Source of the DNA: Vombatus ursinus
Taxonomy: Eukaryota > Chordata > Mammalia > Diprotodontia > Vombatidae
NCBI RefSeq assembly: GCF_900497805.2
Contig: NW_020946557.1
Location: 7,967,911 to 8,031,910, forward strand
Length of the DNA: 64,000 bases
Reading direction: 5' to 3'
How positions within the stretch are numbered: position 1 is the first letter of the stretch; every line of letters starts with the position of its first letter. The notes beneath the pieces are model-generated. The model was not told the DNA's origin and ran no database searches. It saw only the letters and a list, made by a program, of their open reading frames with translations. Both the position numbers and the translations under genes were made by a program. Positions 1 through 10,645 of the stretch are shown piece after piece.

Positions 1-57
1 ACTCTGTATCCTGGTTTATGGAGAGTTTACTGAGCAGAAAAACAGAATGTTACTCCA

Positions 58-357
58 TTCAATTTAACAAGCATTTTTCAAAAATCTACAATATGCTAGG
101 CCAGGGGTGGGGAACCTGTGGAACTTGTGGAACCCATGCTAGGCCCTAGGGATGCAAGGAAGGAAAAAAAAAACCTGTTCCTTCCCTCGAGGGACTTATA
201 TTCTATTCATGGAAAAACAACATGTAGATAGATAAATAATTACAAAATATGTAGAAAACAAATACGAAGTAATTTTTGGAGAGAGAGAAGACATTAACAG
301 CTAGGGGAATTATAAAAGGCCTTCTGTTAGAAGTGGCTCTTGATCTGAGATTTAAAG
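58..357 (-). repeat. L2/L3-type LINE 3' end, antisense
   Basis: The stretch reads as a decayed copy of the common 'acaagcattt...' LINE tail, followed by the matching 'ggacttatattctattca' and 'ggccttctgttagaagtgg' blocks seen in other L2/L3-type copies in this window. It is interrupted at 102-136 by a short hAT-like end. Old and non-coding. Confidence 0.5.
102..136 (+). mobile_element. Remnant of hAT-like MITE terminus
   Basis: This 35-bp piece begins CAGGGGTGGGGAACCTG, the terminal sequence of the palindromic element at 31129-31319. It is bracketed by the direct repeat TGCTAGGC (94-101 and 137-144), the 8-bp size expected of a hAT target duplication. The repeat extends to 10 bp if flanking bases are counted. 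Only one terminus remains, so it could be a heavily deleted insertion or an excision-repair scar. Confidence 0.45.
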
Positions 358-625
358 GGTGCTAGCTATGTCCCCCCAGGTTACTCAAATCATTCCCAAT
401 GCGGCTATCTGAGGGTTATTATGCATACTTTCAGGTGAATATAGCCAGATTTTTTCCTACATGACCAGTGACCCCAGCTAACTGTGCTTATGGATCCTTC
501 TATTCAGGTCATGCCTTACTTAGGTAAAGGATGGTGCAGGAACTGGGTGGATAAGGGAAGCCCCAGTCCGTGATGTAGAACTTGTGCTCATGGATGCCCT
601 GGGTTCTAGAATCCTAGACTGCTAA

Positions 626-770
626 AGGCAGAAAGAGTCTCAGAGATCCTCCAATGTCTACCCCCTGCTCCCATTTCATAGATGAAGAAACTGAGGCCCA
701 GAGAAGTATCCAAGGTCATCTCAAAGCAAAGAGAACCAGGACTTAGAATACATTTTCTTAGTTTGGCACC
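626..770 (-). repeat. MIR-type SINE fragment, antisense
   Basis: The MIR-core antisense words 'gatgaagaaactgaggccc' and 'aggtcatc' are recognisable. The flanks 358-625 and 771-890 show no recognisable repeat or gene. Confidence 0.6.
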
Positions 771-889
771 AGAGTTGCATATCTTGTGTAAGGTGTTTTA
801 GGACTCCAATGACAACCCACCCCAACCTCTCCATTGGTCCCTGCATCTGGGAGAAGAAGAATGAATTCTCTTTTGTGGTTTTTGTTGTT

Positions 890-1690
890 GAGAAAAAAAA
901 GAAAAGAAAAAAGATTATGTTATGAATCTTGCCTGCAAAGCTGGCTTTGAAACCAGTGGCAGAGCTATTTAAATGTGATTACAGCTTGATGCTTGAGCCA
1001 AATTAACTACCCTTGGGGCAGTTTTAGGGACCTAATAAATACTAATGGGAATCCCCTAGTAGAAGCAGGAAATGTTTTTTTAAATTTGATAAGAACATTT
1101 TTTTAATCTTCCATCAGCCCCCTGAATCTGTGATTATCGTCTGTATAAGTACTAATATAAACATCAGTAGGAGACACTGTTGTTTCCATGCAAATCTTTG
1201 CAAGTAAATCTGCAAATGCTGTTAAAGTATTCAATGCACTGCATTCTGAAGTGGATGTTTAGCATCATCAGAAAAAAAGAGGGGCCTTTTCCATTTGGCT
1301 AGTTCACGTCATTTGTGAATTCCAATGTCAGCTAATAGGAAATATTTTTTTGGTTCCTTGCCCACAACTTCAATCAGTGCATTACGGTTTGTTGGAGGAA
1401 GCCAGAGCAGAGGTAGATCAATTTTTTTTCTCTCTCCTTGCACGATGAGATAAGTTTGATGTTTGGAATTTAAATCTGATGGCTTCCAAATATTCAGTCA
1501 AATTTAAAAACCAGAAATTTAAAGAAAAATTGACATTTAATTGCTTCATCATTGAAGTGTGACACTTGTTACTGTCTGCAATCTACATACTTAGCATTTC
1601 AATTTAGTGACCCAAGCTGCATAATTTAAGATTGAGTCAAATGAGAGACACATTTGAATAAAGAATGCAAGCTTTTGATTTGGATCCCTG
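890..1690. promoter_or_regulatory. Repeat-poor island, candidate conserved non-coding element
   Basis: About 800 bp with no recognisable transposon, no long open frame and no splice-bounded exon. It is AT-rich and holds an octamer ATGCAAAT near 1190, a second near-octamer (GCAAATGC) a few bases on, TTAAATGTGATTA near 970 and several TTTAAAT/AATTTAA words, as in vertebrate developmental enhancers. The island status is read from the sequence; an enhancer role is inference and needs cross-species alignment. Confidence 0.35.
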
Positions 1691-1754
1691 CAGGGGTTGG
1701 TTAGACAATATCTGGTCCCATGGCCACAAACTATCTTCTTTCCATGAACTGACA

Positions 1755-2058
1755 GAGCACAGGATTATAGACTGGGGCTAAAGGGAACCTTAGAAGTAAT
1801 TTATTCCACCTCCTTCATTTTACAGTGGAAAAAACTAAGGTCCTGAGGGACTTAATGAGTTACCCAAAGTTATTAATAGGATCATAACAGAGATTAGAGG
1901 GGGTCTACTCTAAAAACCTCATTTTACAGATGAAGAAACTGAGGCTAAGAGGGAGTTAAGTGACTTGTTCAAGGTCAGATAACAGTAAATTATAGAGCTA
2001 GCATTTGAATGCAGGACCTCGAACTCCAAATCCATAACTCTTTCCACTGCACTGCATT
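1755..2058 (-). repeat. Two adjacent MIR-type SINE fragments, antisense
   Basis: Two successive copies of the MIR-core antisense pattern lie here: 'cattttacagtggaaaaaac' near 1820 and 'cattttacagatgaagaaac' near 1922, each followed by a 'ttaa(t)gag/ttaagtgacttg' block. The DNA from 2059 to 2628 has no recognisable repeat or gene. Confidence 0.6.
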
Positions 2059-2629
2059 TGTTAGTTATGTGTATCACTGATTCTGAGGGGAACAACACTG
2101 TAACCAGCTATTGTAGCCTGGGCAAGAATATAAAATTCTGCCTCTCTCTATCCTAATATTACAGCATGCTTGGGATAAAAGAGGCATATTGTAATCTTTC
2201 TGCCCTTCTTCAACTCTGTGCATCTATGGCATGCACTTCTCATGACTTGCCCTTATTATGATTCTTCAGGGGCCCAAACTAGAGTTTATTGGAGCAGACC
2301 AATCATGACCCTTGTAGAAATGAATTTTAGTGAAAATCCTACTGAGAGAGGGTCAGAGTAATTGTCTTCATATATAAAGGAAAAGATGTTGCCTTGCCAG
2401 CATCAGGAGATAACATTTAGATATACAAACATATATGGTCTGATTTGGGGGTTTAACTCTATCTTGAACAAAGCTATGGGAAAATACTAAATGGATTTAC
2501 CAAGGCTAAATGGGCTAGTTTTCCCTTCTCTTTTGGAGGTTGGCTGACATTAATCAACATTGCCCCTCAGTTAATTAATAGTAATGGTAACTCATGTATC
2601 TAAAGTACATTCTGGCTTATAAAACTCAT

Positions 2630-2888
2630 CTTGGCACAGTGGTATAGCCCTAGACCAGGAGTCAGGAAAACCTGAGTTCAAATCTGTCCTCAGACATTTA
2701 TTTACTAACCTTGGGGACTTGGGTAAATCACTTAACCTCCATTTGCTTCAGTTTCCTCATCTGTAAAATAAGGATAACATCTATCTCCCAGAGCTGTTGT
2801 GAGGATCACATGAGATAATAATTGTATGGCACTTAGGATAGTGCCTGGCACAGAGTAAACACTATATAAATTTACTATTATTATTAAA
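2630..2888 (+). repeat. THER1/MIR-core SINE
   Basis: It has a tRNA-like head with a B-box-like GAGTTCAAATC, the MIR core 'tcacttaacctcc', 'tcctcatctgtaaaata', and the tail 'gtgcctggcacagagta'. It ends in a TATTATTATTA tail that runs into the AT-rich tract. Confidence 0.75.
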
Positions 2889-3072
2889 TATAACATACCA
2901 TATTATTAAAATATATTATAAATATGAAAATAATATATTATGATAATATAATATTATAAGACATATAATATTATATTAATATATTATATAAATTTATATT
3001 ATAAATATATTATAAATATGTATTATAAAAATAATATGATATCTAATAATATAACATTATTATGCTCTTATT
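2880..3072. repeat. AT-rich low-complexity tract
   Basis: Almost pure A/T with repeated TATAATATTATA-like words and many short inverted repeats. It directly extends the tail of the preceding SINE, so it probably grew by slippage from that tail. Confidence 0.8.
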
Positions 3073-3074
3073 TT

Positions 3075-3212
3075 ATGCACAAACCTGTGAGAGCATTATT
3101 AGCTCTTTTGAAGAGATTTGGGCACAGAGAGCTTAAGTGATTTGCCCAGGGATCATGAAGTATGTAAATGCTAGGACTAAAACTCCAATTCAGATCTTCT
3201 GACTCCTAAACC
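3075..3212 (-). repeat. MIR-type SINE fragment, antisense
   Basis: It contains 'ttaagtgatttgcccaggg' and 'agatcttctgactcctaaa', the antisense MIR core. Confidence 0.6.
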
Positions 3213-3462
3213 ATGGACAGCTTGGTGGCACAGTAGATAAAGCCCTGGAATTCAGGAAGATCTGAATTAAAATCTGGCCTGAGACACTTACTAGCTGTGT
3301 GACTTTGGGCAAGTCACTTAACCTCTATTTGCTTCAGTTTCCTTATCTATAAAATGGTGATAATAAAAGCACCTACCTCCCAGGTTTATTGTGAACATCA
3401 AATGAGACCATAATTGTAAAGTGCTTGGTACAGTATTGGGCACATATTAAGCACCAGGAAGT
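3213..3462 (+). repeat. THER1/MIR-core SINE
   Basis: A near-complete copy: head 'cttggtggcacagtagata', core 'gcaagtcacttaacctcta', then 'cacctacctcccaggttta' and a 'gtgcttggtacagta' tail. Confidence 0.75.
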
Positions 3463-3465
3463 GTT

Positions 3466-3628
3466 GAGGGCAATGAGGTGGTGCCCTGGATAAAGTGCCA
3501 GGCCTAGAGTCAGGAAGACCCATTTTCCTGAGTTCGAATCTGGTCTCAGACATTTACTAGTTATTTATCTCAATTTCCTCATCTGTAAAATGATCTGGAG
3601 AAGAAAAATGGCAAACTACTCCAGACAT
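3466..3628 (+). repeat. MAR1-like SINE, 3' truncated
   Basis: It has a tRNA-like head ('ctagagtcaggaagaccca'), a B-box-like GAGTTCGAATC, and the MAR1-type tail 'ggagaagaaaaatggcaaac'. Confidence 0.7.
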
Positions 3629-4505
3629 TTACCCTTTTCCAATCCTGTGTTACCGTTTCTCATTCTCCCTGTTCTTTCAAAGATCACTGATGAGGCATAA
3701 CAATTATATTTGCCAATTCTTTTAGTATCCCAGGGTCTGGTTCACCTAAGCTAGGTAACTTGAATGCATCAAGGGTAACTAGGTACTCTCTTACTAGCTC
3801 TTTATTTATTTTATGTATCATTTCCTTCTTATCCACATTTGTTTTGTCTTTAAGAGACAGCTAGATGCAACAGTGGATGGAGTACTGGGCCTGGAGTCAG
3901 GAAGCCTTGATTTCAAAAACAGCCATGGATACTTACAAGTTGTGTGACCCTGGCCAAGTCACTTAATTTTTGTTTACCTCAGTTTTTTATCTATAAAAAT
4001 GGGGAAAATAATAGCACCTACCTTGCAGGATTATTGTAAGGATTCAAATGAAATAATATCTGTAAAGTGCTTATCAATAGTGTCTTGTATGTAGTAGAAG
4101 CTATTATGAATGCTTATTCCCCTCCTCCCACTCCTTTCTAATTCAGAAATCATTCTTTTTTTGGCAGAGAAAATAGAAGCAAAATGGGGACTGAGCAACC
4201 ATCCCTTTTTGCTGTAATCAGCTATCATTGTCCATCCATCCTAAGCAGTTATCCTATCTTTCCCTCTTCTTTTCCTCAAGAGAGTTTACAATAGCATTTT
4301 TCTTGTTTTTGGCTTTCTTCAACAATCTCAATTCATTCTGAGCTCTATCACTTTTCATATTATGTTTATAGGACCAAGCCATGTTTCGTATTCATTCTCT
4401 TTTGGCTTCCCTTATTTCCATCTTTTAAATTTAAATTTCTTCTCTTTTAAATTTGAGTTTCTAGGTAATTACCATGTGCACCCATATTAGTCTCTAAACA
4501 ATTCT
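3629..4505 (-). repeat. CR1/L3-type LINE remnant, antisense, split by a SINE
   Basis: Two parts, 3629-3853 and 4112-4505, resemble antisense LINE coding DNA of the CR1/L3 group as I remember it ('agtatcccagggtctggtt' and 'ctcaattcattctgagctc'). A THER1-type SINE separates them. The short reverse-strand frame at 4031-4228 is a chance frame across the junction. Assignment is from pattern memory. Confidence 0.4.
3855..4111 (+). repeat. THER1/MIR-core SINE
   Basis: Head 'cagctagatgcaacagtgg', 'tggagtcaggaag', core 'ccaagtcacttaattt', and tail 'tgtaaagtgcttatcaata'. It is inserted in the CR1/L3 remnant. Confidence 0.75.
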
Positions 4506-4584
4506 CCCTCTTCCTCCTCATTTCTCCTTTGCCCTGTCACATTCTATTCTGCAGCACTTATATGTGCATGTGTCATATCTCCTT

Positions 4585-4654
4585 TTAGACTGTAAGTTCT
4601 TTGAGAACAAGAGCTGTGCCATTTTTCATTCCTGTGTCTCATTGTACTTATGGT
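4585..4654 (+). repeat. L2/MIR-type 3' tail fragment
   Basis: It contains 'agactgtaagttctttgag' and 'gtgccatttttcattcctgtg', the generic L2/L3 3' end. The stretch 4506-4584 is pyrimidine-rich and unassigned. Confidence 0.45.
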
Positions 4655-5730
4655 TTGTTGACTATTAAAAAGCTTTTGACTTAGTAGAACCAAAAAAAAT
4701 TAATTTCTTCCAACACAGGCTTTCTTCCAACAAAGCATCACCCATGCATACATCAAATTTATGTAACAGAATCTTAGTCTGCGACTCTCAGTTCATCAAT
4801 GCAAGGTGAAGTATAACAGGTAGACCTATACTTGCCAAAGATGGTTACTATAGTCATGGAGGAGATCTAGTAGAGAGTTCAAGTTGGAGAGGAATTCCTT
4901 ATGGATGGTAAGGCCCTCTAGATGATCCTGTTTGTAGGTGACATTGTGCTGATTGTATCAATTCCTGGAATGTTGCAGAGACTCTTAGACAAAATCCATA
5001 ACCAATCAAGAGTTTGGCTCAGCTACCCAGACAAGAAAAACCAAATAAATAAAGCATATGATGTGCAGTTAAATGAACAGTCTATTGAACTTCTATATCA
5101 GGAAAAAATATATATATATATATAATGCACCTATCTATCTATCTTGATCTACTTACATATCTTGGATAGATATTGCAGATAGATGACTCAGCAGAAGATC
5201 AAGATGGATTGGCTTTGTGAAATTGCAAACCTTCTCTAACAAACCCAAATTTCTCCCTGATGTAAAGGCAGATCCTTTTAATGCCAATATTCAACTTATG
5301 TTGTTGTGTGATTACAAGTGATGGAGCACCACAGTCTCTGAAGAATTAAAATTGTGTGTGATTCAGAGAGCAATGGGGAGGCACATGTCAGATATGAACA
5401 AGCTACAACAAAGTAAAAAATAGAGACCTCAGCTTCCTCATTTATAAAATAAAGAGCCACTATGATCCTTGTAACTAGATGGCCTCTTGGTCCTTTGTAA
5501 CTCTAAATCTATGATATTATTATCTAAGTCTATGATAATTATGATATTAGAAAGAATCAGAGTATAGGATGTCATAAAAGAAATGTATGATTGAAAAAGA
5601 TTGACTGGTTATATGGTAAGACTGAGGAATATTGCAATACATTGGGTGGCTCCATTGTAGTGAAACAACGGGAAGACATGGACAAGTCATATGAGTTGGG
5701 CAGTCATAGATGGCTTCCAGTTTGCATACA
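4655..5730 (+). pseudogene. RTE-clade LINE reverse transcriptase fragment, decayed
   Basis: Plus-strand translation gives RTE-type reverse transcriptase blocks in order: D-Y-x-KAFDLVEP near 4660, a 'QFIN' block near 4790, and ILFVGDIVLI (from F-A/V-D-D in the family's catalytic motif) at about 4925. These are followed by a QSIEL block near 5070 and an RAMG(R)HM block near 5365, as in RTE C-terminal regions. The catalytic FVDD aspartate pair has become FVGD, and stops and frame changes are present, so it is dead. A MIR fragment (about 5430-5528) interrupts it; a further tail lies at 5575-5730. The 67- and 97-codon frames here are pieces of it. Confidence 0.7.
5430..5528 (+). repeat. MIR 3' fragment
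   Basis: It reads 'gcttcctcatttataaaata' followed by 'taactctaaatctatgatat', the 3' half of MIR. It is inserted in the RTE remnant. Confidence 0.55.
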
Positions 5731-6400
5731 TATCAGTAAAATCATAGATGCATTTGAGTATGTGGATAACACTATCCTAGTGTGGATAGCACTGTACCTA
5801 GCAAAGTGCCTTGTAAATTTTTGTGGGTGGCCTAGTCACATTATTGGTGTAGGGAATTATTGGTATAGAAACTTGCTTCACTGATTCAAATCAATTAATC
5901 TGTAGCTTTTAGTTTTCAAGATTTGTCTGGCATATTGAGATGTCAAGCTGTTTGACTGTGGTAATAAAACTATTATGTAGCCAGGCATTTAACCCAAGTA
6001 GATCATCCTGATTCCAACTCTGTCCCTTTTCCGTCTTGGACATATCACCCATAGTAGGCATTTAATTAATGTTGTCGGCTTGGATTGGACGATCATCGCT
6101 TAGCAAACTTGAGTAGACCCACAAAGATGATAAGGGAAGGACACCGGAAAGAGGTACTTTAGAGAACCTTTGTATCACTTGACATTTTAAAACTTAACTA
6201 TATCCTCATTTATCTTTCTTGTTGCTTTCTTTCTTTATTGTGCTTTGATTCATTTCACTATGTACAGTGCAGTGAATACTTATGTAATTGGTACCATATA
6301 AATGCCAACAGAGATAGATGAATAAAATTTAGGACATATTTTATCTGACAATAAATTGTAAATACAGTCCCAGGTGTGTGTTGGGGATTTATTTTTACAC
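5731..6400. other. No recognisable gene or repeat
   Basis: AT-rich sequence with no recognised element. A small direct repeat ('gtggataacact' / 'gtggatagcact') lies near 5760-5795. Confidence 0.5.
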
Positions 6401-6868
6401 CTTCAAAATTAATCCATAGCATTTTGGTTTAATTACTAATATAACAACAACACAAGCTGAGTGATAGCATGTGCACAGAGACAATTATTAAAGTGAGAAA
6501 GATTTATTCTATGACAATTTAATGTAGTTTATTCCAACTTCAGTTACAGCAACTGCTAAATGTGTTTTCTTCATTTTGCATAAGTAATTGGCAGCTCATT
6601 AACAGTCCATTAAAGACATTGGAAAAAGTCAGGGATAAAAATATACTCACTCATTCTACTTGTAAATTAGGTGCAAAATTTAAAATTTTCCAAGTTTGTG
6701 ACTGCCCCTACCTCTTTATTCTATGCAGTTTCAAACAGCTCAAAAGGCAAAGAAGTTTGTATCTATCCTCTAAGAAGCCTGAATATGGACTATCTGGTTG
6801 GAATGGGAGTGTCTTTTTACAATACAGTTGCTTAGTAGAGTGCTCATGGAGGAAGATATAGCTAGAGT
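6401..6868. promoter_or_regulatory. Repeat-poor island, candidate conserved non-coding element
   Basis: About 470 bp without recognisable repeats. It is dense in homeodomain-like words: GGTTTAATTACTAAT near 6430, TTGCATAAGTAATTGG near 6577, and CATTAAC/CATTAAAG near 6600. The 99-codon plus-strand frame at 6562-6861 has no recognisable protein domain and I do not call it a gene. Regulatory function is inference. Confidence 0.35.
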
Positions 6869-6877
6869 AAGGGTTTT

Positions 6878-7124
6878 ATTGTTGTTCAGTCATTTCAGTC
6901 ATGTCTGAGCCTTCATGATCCCGTTCGGGGTTTTCTTGGCAAAGATACTGGAGTGGTTTGCCATTTCCTTCTCCAGCTCATTTTATAGATGAGAAAACTG
7001 AGGCAAAAGGGTTGAATGACTTGCCCAAGGTCACACAGCTAGTAAGTGTCTAAGGCTGGATTTGAACTTAGGTCTTCCTGACTCTAGGCCTGGTGCTCTA
7101 TCCACTGCCACATCTAGCTGCTCT
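6878..7124 (-). repeat. MAR1-like SINE, near full length, antisense
   Basis: Complete antisense pattern: 'ttgttgttcagtcatttcag', 'ggggttttcttggcaaaga', 'ttgcccaaggtcacacagc', and the head 'tatccactgccacatctag'. Confidence 0.85.
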
Positions 7125-7219
7125 GATTTATTCGGTAGTGTCATAGATTGAGGGAAATGGTTTTTCTATAAGGTGGAGCAGAGTTTCTCTTGTCTCCCGT
7201 GGAGGTAGGTGTACAAATG

Positions 7220-7482
7220 TAATAATGAAGATGATACTGTCTTACACTTATGTAGTACTTTAAGTTTGAAAAGCATTTTATGTACATTATCTCATTTGAT
7301 ACTCAACAAAAGTATACTGAGATTAGGTGCAATGATTATGTCTGTTTTACGGATAAAGAGTCTGAGTCCCAGAGACATTAAACAACTCGTCCAGAGTCTA
7401 GGGCCAGTTTTTAAAGTGGGATTTGATACCAGGTCTGATTAGAAGACCAGTACTTCTCTACTTGGTTACACTGCCCCTCCAA
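7220..7482 (-). repeat. MIR/THER1-type SINE, antisense
   Basis: It contains 'cattatctcatttgatactc', 'attatgtctgttttacgga' and 'aacaactcgtccagagtct', a diverged antisense MIR core. The 77-codon frame here is spurious. The stretch 7483-7879 has no recognisable content. Confidence 0.65.
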
Positions 7483-7879
7483 ATACTGCCACCAAGTCCC
7501 AATGAAATGGAGGGAAGTGTTAGCTTTTATCTAATTTTACCTCCTTTTTGTATTCATGTTTTAGATAAAAATGGATTACTAAGTTTTTAATTAGCTAAAT
7601 TTCTTATAAAAATGAGTTCTATTGTCATATTTTGTCTGAATTTTTTTTTTTCTAAAGAAATGAGTGTTCATTTGAATCTTTGGTTTTTGGAACCTTTCAA
7701 CCAAGAATCAATCTGTATGTGTTATTGATTGGGACATGTAACAGTAAGGTGTTATGGGCTGCACAGCACTTATAATTTGTTTCACGAGTTTGGATCTGTA
7801 CCCACAAAGACACGTTCACACTTTTCCTAGCTTATAAATGATTTAACAATGATAATAATCATAAACATACATGCACATA

Positions 7880-8735
7880 AATGTGATTACATATAATTAT
7901 ACAATCTTGGAAACAAAGACTATTAACAGAAAGATAGAGAGATAAAGAAGAAGAAATATATCACCAATCTGAGGAAGCACCAACTCCTGAACATCTGGCT
8001 GGGGGAGTCCTGTATCACAGCCGTCAGAGTCTCAGTTGGGAAAGTCCCTACGGCAGAGCGTCCTTTCCGAGGGAGACTCCCAAAGTCACTTTCCCGAGAA
8101 AGACCCTTTTTATCCTCCTTACACAAAGAAGGAAGGGAGCCAAGGAACAGGTGATTTATCTTAAGGACCTGAGAGTTTTTGCCGAAACTCTCTGACCTCA
8201 AGAACAATCTTTGTTGTGTCAAAAATGTCTCGGGTCAATACCCAGGAACTGGCTAAGTCCTTGGATGTTTACTTCAAGACCTGTTTTTAAGGAATAGTTC
8301 CCCAAGGTGGGTCTGTGTTGAAATGAATCCCAGAACAATATGTTAGGGAAGTTCCTTGTTCCTTGGTTTTGCCTGTGGATAGGAAAGATCTTATACATTA
8401 ATCCTTCAGGGCATAAACGACAAAAATCATGGTTGATGTCTGAAAGATCTAGGAACTTACTTGACTAGTTCTATTGGAGAGTATAGGGAACAACCTTATT
8501 AATAATTCTGATACCTCTGAAAGAATACAAGTCTTCATGACAGTCATATGAGTTCAGTGAAAAGGACAGTTTCTAAGAACCGAGGAACTACCAGAGTAGG
8601 TCAGATCTATGGTCAATATATTCAGTACTCTAACTATCTTGGGAGAAGGCTCATTTAGATAACAAAAAGGCTCTTAGATAACAAAAAGAGACTAGGAATC
8701 TATCCAATAATAAAAGCATCCTGTAACTAACACAT
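7880..8735 (-). mobile_element. Probable solo LTR of an endogenous retrovirus
   Basis: The stretch has terminal TGTG/CACA-type ends, a TATA-like box on the minus strand near 8108 (GGATAAAAAG), and a U3-R-U5-like layout, with no internal viral genes next to it. I could not find a clear target duplication, so the ends are approximate. It is not a recognised named family. Moderately old. Confidence 0.35.
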
Positions 8736-9235
8736 TATAGATTTGTCCTCATGAATTTATGCAAACTGCTTATGAATCTATTTCTATTTTCTGTCTATGC
8801 AATCTCTTGAGGTTAGAAGTTCAATTTAGTTTGAAACTTTTGAGTCTCTCTTATGAGCCTAGCATTGTACTGGGCACAGAATAGTTCCAGACACTAAAAT
8901 TTATTAGTTACTGTGAAAAGTAAGAATTTTATTTTATTTATCCCCTACTTACTTCTGAAAATTTGTATTCATCCTGTTCATACCTATTATGGTTTTCATA
9001 GATCTTTATGTTATCTCCCCTTAGCCAATAGAACAGTGTTTCTCAGAACCCAGCAACTTACTGCCTTATACATAGCTGATGATTAATAAATGTTTTCTTT
9101 TTAATTGAATTAGTCTTATCTTTCCATACTAAAGGGTTATACTTCTTTCAGTTTTCTCCAACTCTTTCATTATCATAATCACCCTCCATTAGGCCTTCTC
9201 TGTCATAAGGTAGGAGGTATTTAGCACTTAAGATG
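8736..9235. other. Mostly unassigned, with an L2/MIR-like tail
   Basis: The only repeat-like element is 'agctgatgattaataaatg' near 9072, the usual L2/MIR 3' end. No gene is seen. Confidence 0.45.
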
Positions 9236-9239
9236 CAGA

Positions 9240-9460
9240 AAACTCATGGTTTTATATAATAGGTGACATTTATATAATGCTTCAAAATTTACAAAGCACT
9301 TTCACACACATTTGATCTTTACAACATCCCTGCAAAGTATCCAGTGCATATGATTATGTCCATTTTACGGGTGAGGAAATTGAAAGAGTTGACTGGTCCA
9401 AGTTCACAGGGCTGGTAAATGCCATAACTGGAGCTCTAACCATTGTCTTCTGATTTAAAA
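9240..9460 (-). repeat. MIR-type SINE, antisense
   Basis: It contains 'gacatttatataatgcttc', 'tttacaaagcactttcac', 'ccattttacgggtgaggaa', and a degraded 'ccaagttcacagggctgg'. Confidence 0.65.
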
Positions 9461-9685
9461 TCCAATGGGTTCCCCTTTGCCCCCATTATACCATACCTTC
9501 TCAATATTAGGAATATATTTTTTTGTTCCTTCCCAGCCCTCAGTAACCTTTTTCATGTAAAGGCAACATGACATATCATGAATAGAGAGTTGGTCTAGCA
9601 GCAAAGAAAGCCTGAGTGAATTTGTAAAATTGTACAGAAAAGGTGATTGAAAATTGTCAATAGTGTGCCTCATAAATTGGCATAA

Positions 9686-9687
<2 letters not shown>

Positions 9688-9723
<36 letters not shown>
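9688..9723. repeat. (TG)n microsatellite
   Basis: About 18 uninterrupted TG dinucleotides. It explains the His-Thr repeat in the reverse-strand frame at 9455-9805. Confidence 0.95.
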
Positions 9724-9726
<3 letters not shown>

Positions 9727-9879
9727 GTGAGCTTAAAGAAAACTTGGGACGAAGCCCAACAAAGCAAAAGATCCTTCTGAGGATGTTTAAGGATGGACTT
9801 GACATGAAAACATGAATAAAAATTGAAAAGATATGTAAAAATTTCTTACAACAATTTTTTTTCCACTATCAAAGACAGT

Positions 9880-10645
9880 GGAGCTATCATAGTTGGACTC
9901 ACATCACAATCTTAGGTGTACTTATAGAGAAGGTAGAAATGGATTTGAAGAAAACAAAGATGGGAAAAGCAACCAGACTGGACCAAATATACATAGAGGA
10001 AGTCAATGCTGGAGTCAACAGAATTTTGAGGATGTTGAGATATTAATTGTCAAAGTATCTAAAGGATGGGAAGATATAAAAGTTGTGGAAAAAATCTCGG
10101 ATCTTATTGTTGTCCCTCAAAAATGGCAACAGAGAACATCAATAACTACTGACTTAAATAAATATTTCTAAACAAAATTTTATGAGAACAATCTACACAC
10201 TCATAGTGGGTATCTTTGGTAAAGATATTGGGAAAGAAAAGACAGACTTTCACAAGTGATATTCCGCAGCAGGCCCTAATCTTTATCATCACATAATCAA
10301 CTGAAGGATGTAAGGAAGACAAAACCCTACTGTGATTACTGTTTGTTGACAATAAAGAAGTGATTGATTAAGTAGAACAAAATGCTGCCTTAAAAAGTCT
10401 CCTGATTCAAGGTGCCTCCCATACATAGGTGAAAATTATACAGGACTCCTTGATAGATATAACAGAGGTATCATTGTTTGATAAGCCTCTGAGCATTAAT
10501 GTCAAGTGAGGCATAAAACAGGAAGACGAATGTTCACCAAAGATGTTTTCCACTGTCGGAGAGTCAATGGAGCAAAAGTTGAAGAGAGATTTCCTACAGA
10601 TGTGAGCTCCTCCAGATGCTCCTGTTTGTGGATGATAATTGAACC
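9880..10645 (+). pseudogene. RTE-clade LINE reverse transcriptase fragment, decayed
   Basis: Plus-strand reading shows successive RTE reverse transcriptase blocks: 'K-x-KMGKA-T-GPD-I-Y' near 9955, a block near 10150 related to RPI-LLS-YK, 'DNKEVID-VEQNA' near 10355, 'LFDKPLSI-VK-GI-Q-D-CSPK' near 10480, and the catalytic region (VCG/FVDD-like) near 10630. Several frame changes and stops break it. It belongs to the same family as 4655-5730 and covers an overlapping but more N-terminal part. The 5' and 3' ends of the element are missing. Confidence 0.75.

Noticed and set aside
9455-9805. Reverse frame with a His-Thr repeat
   Set aside because: Translation of the (TG)n microsatellite.
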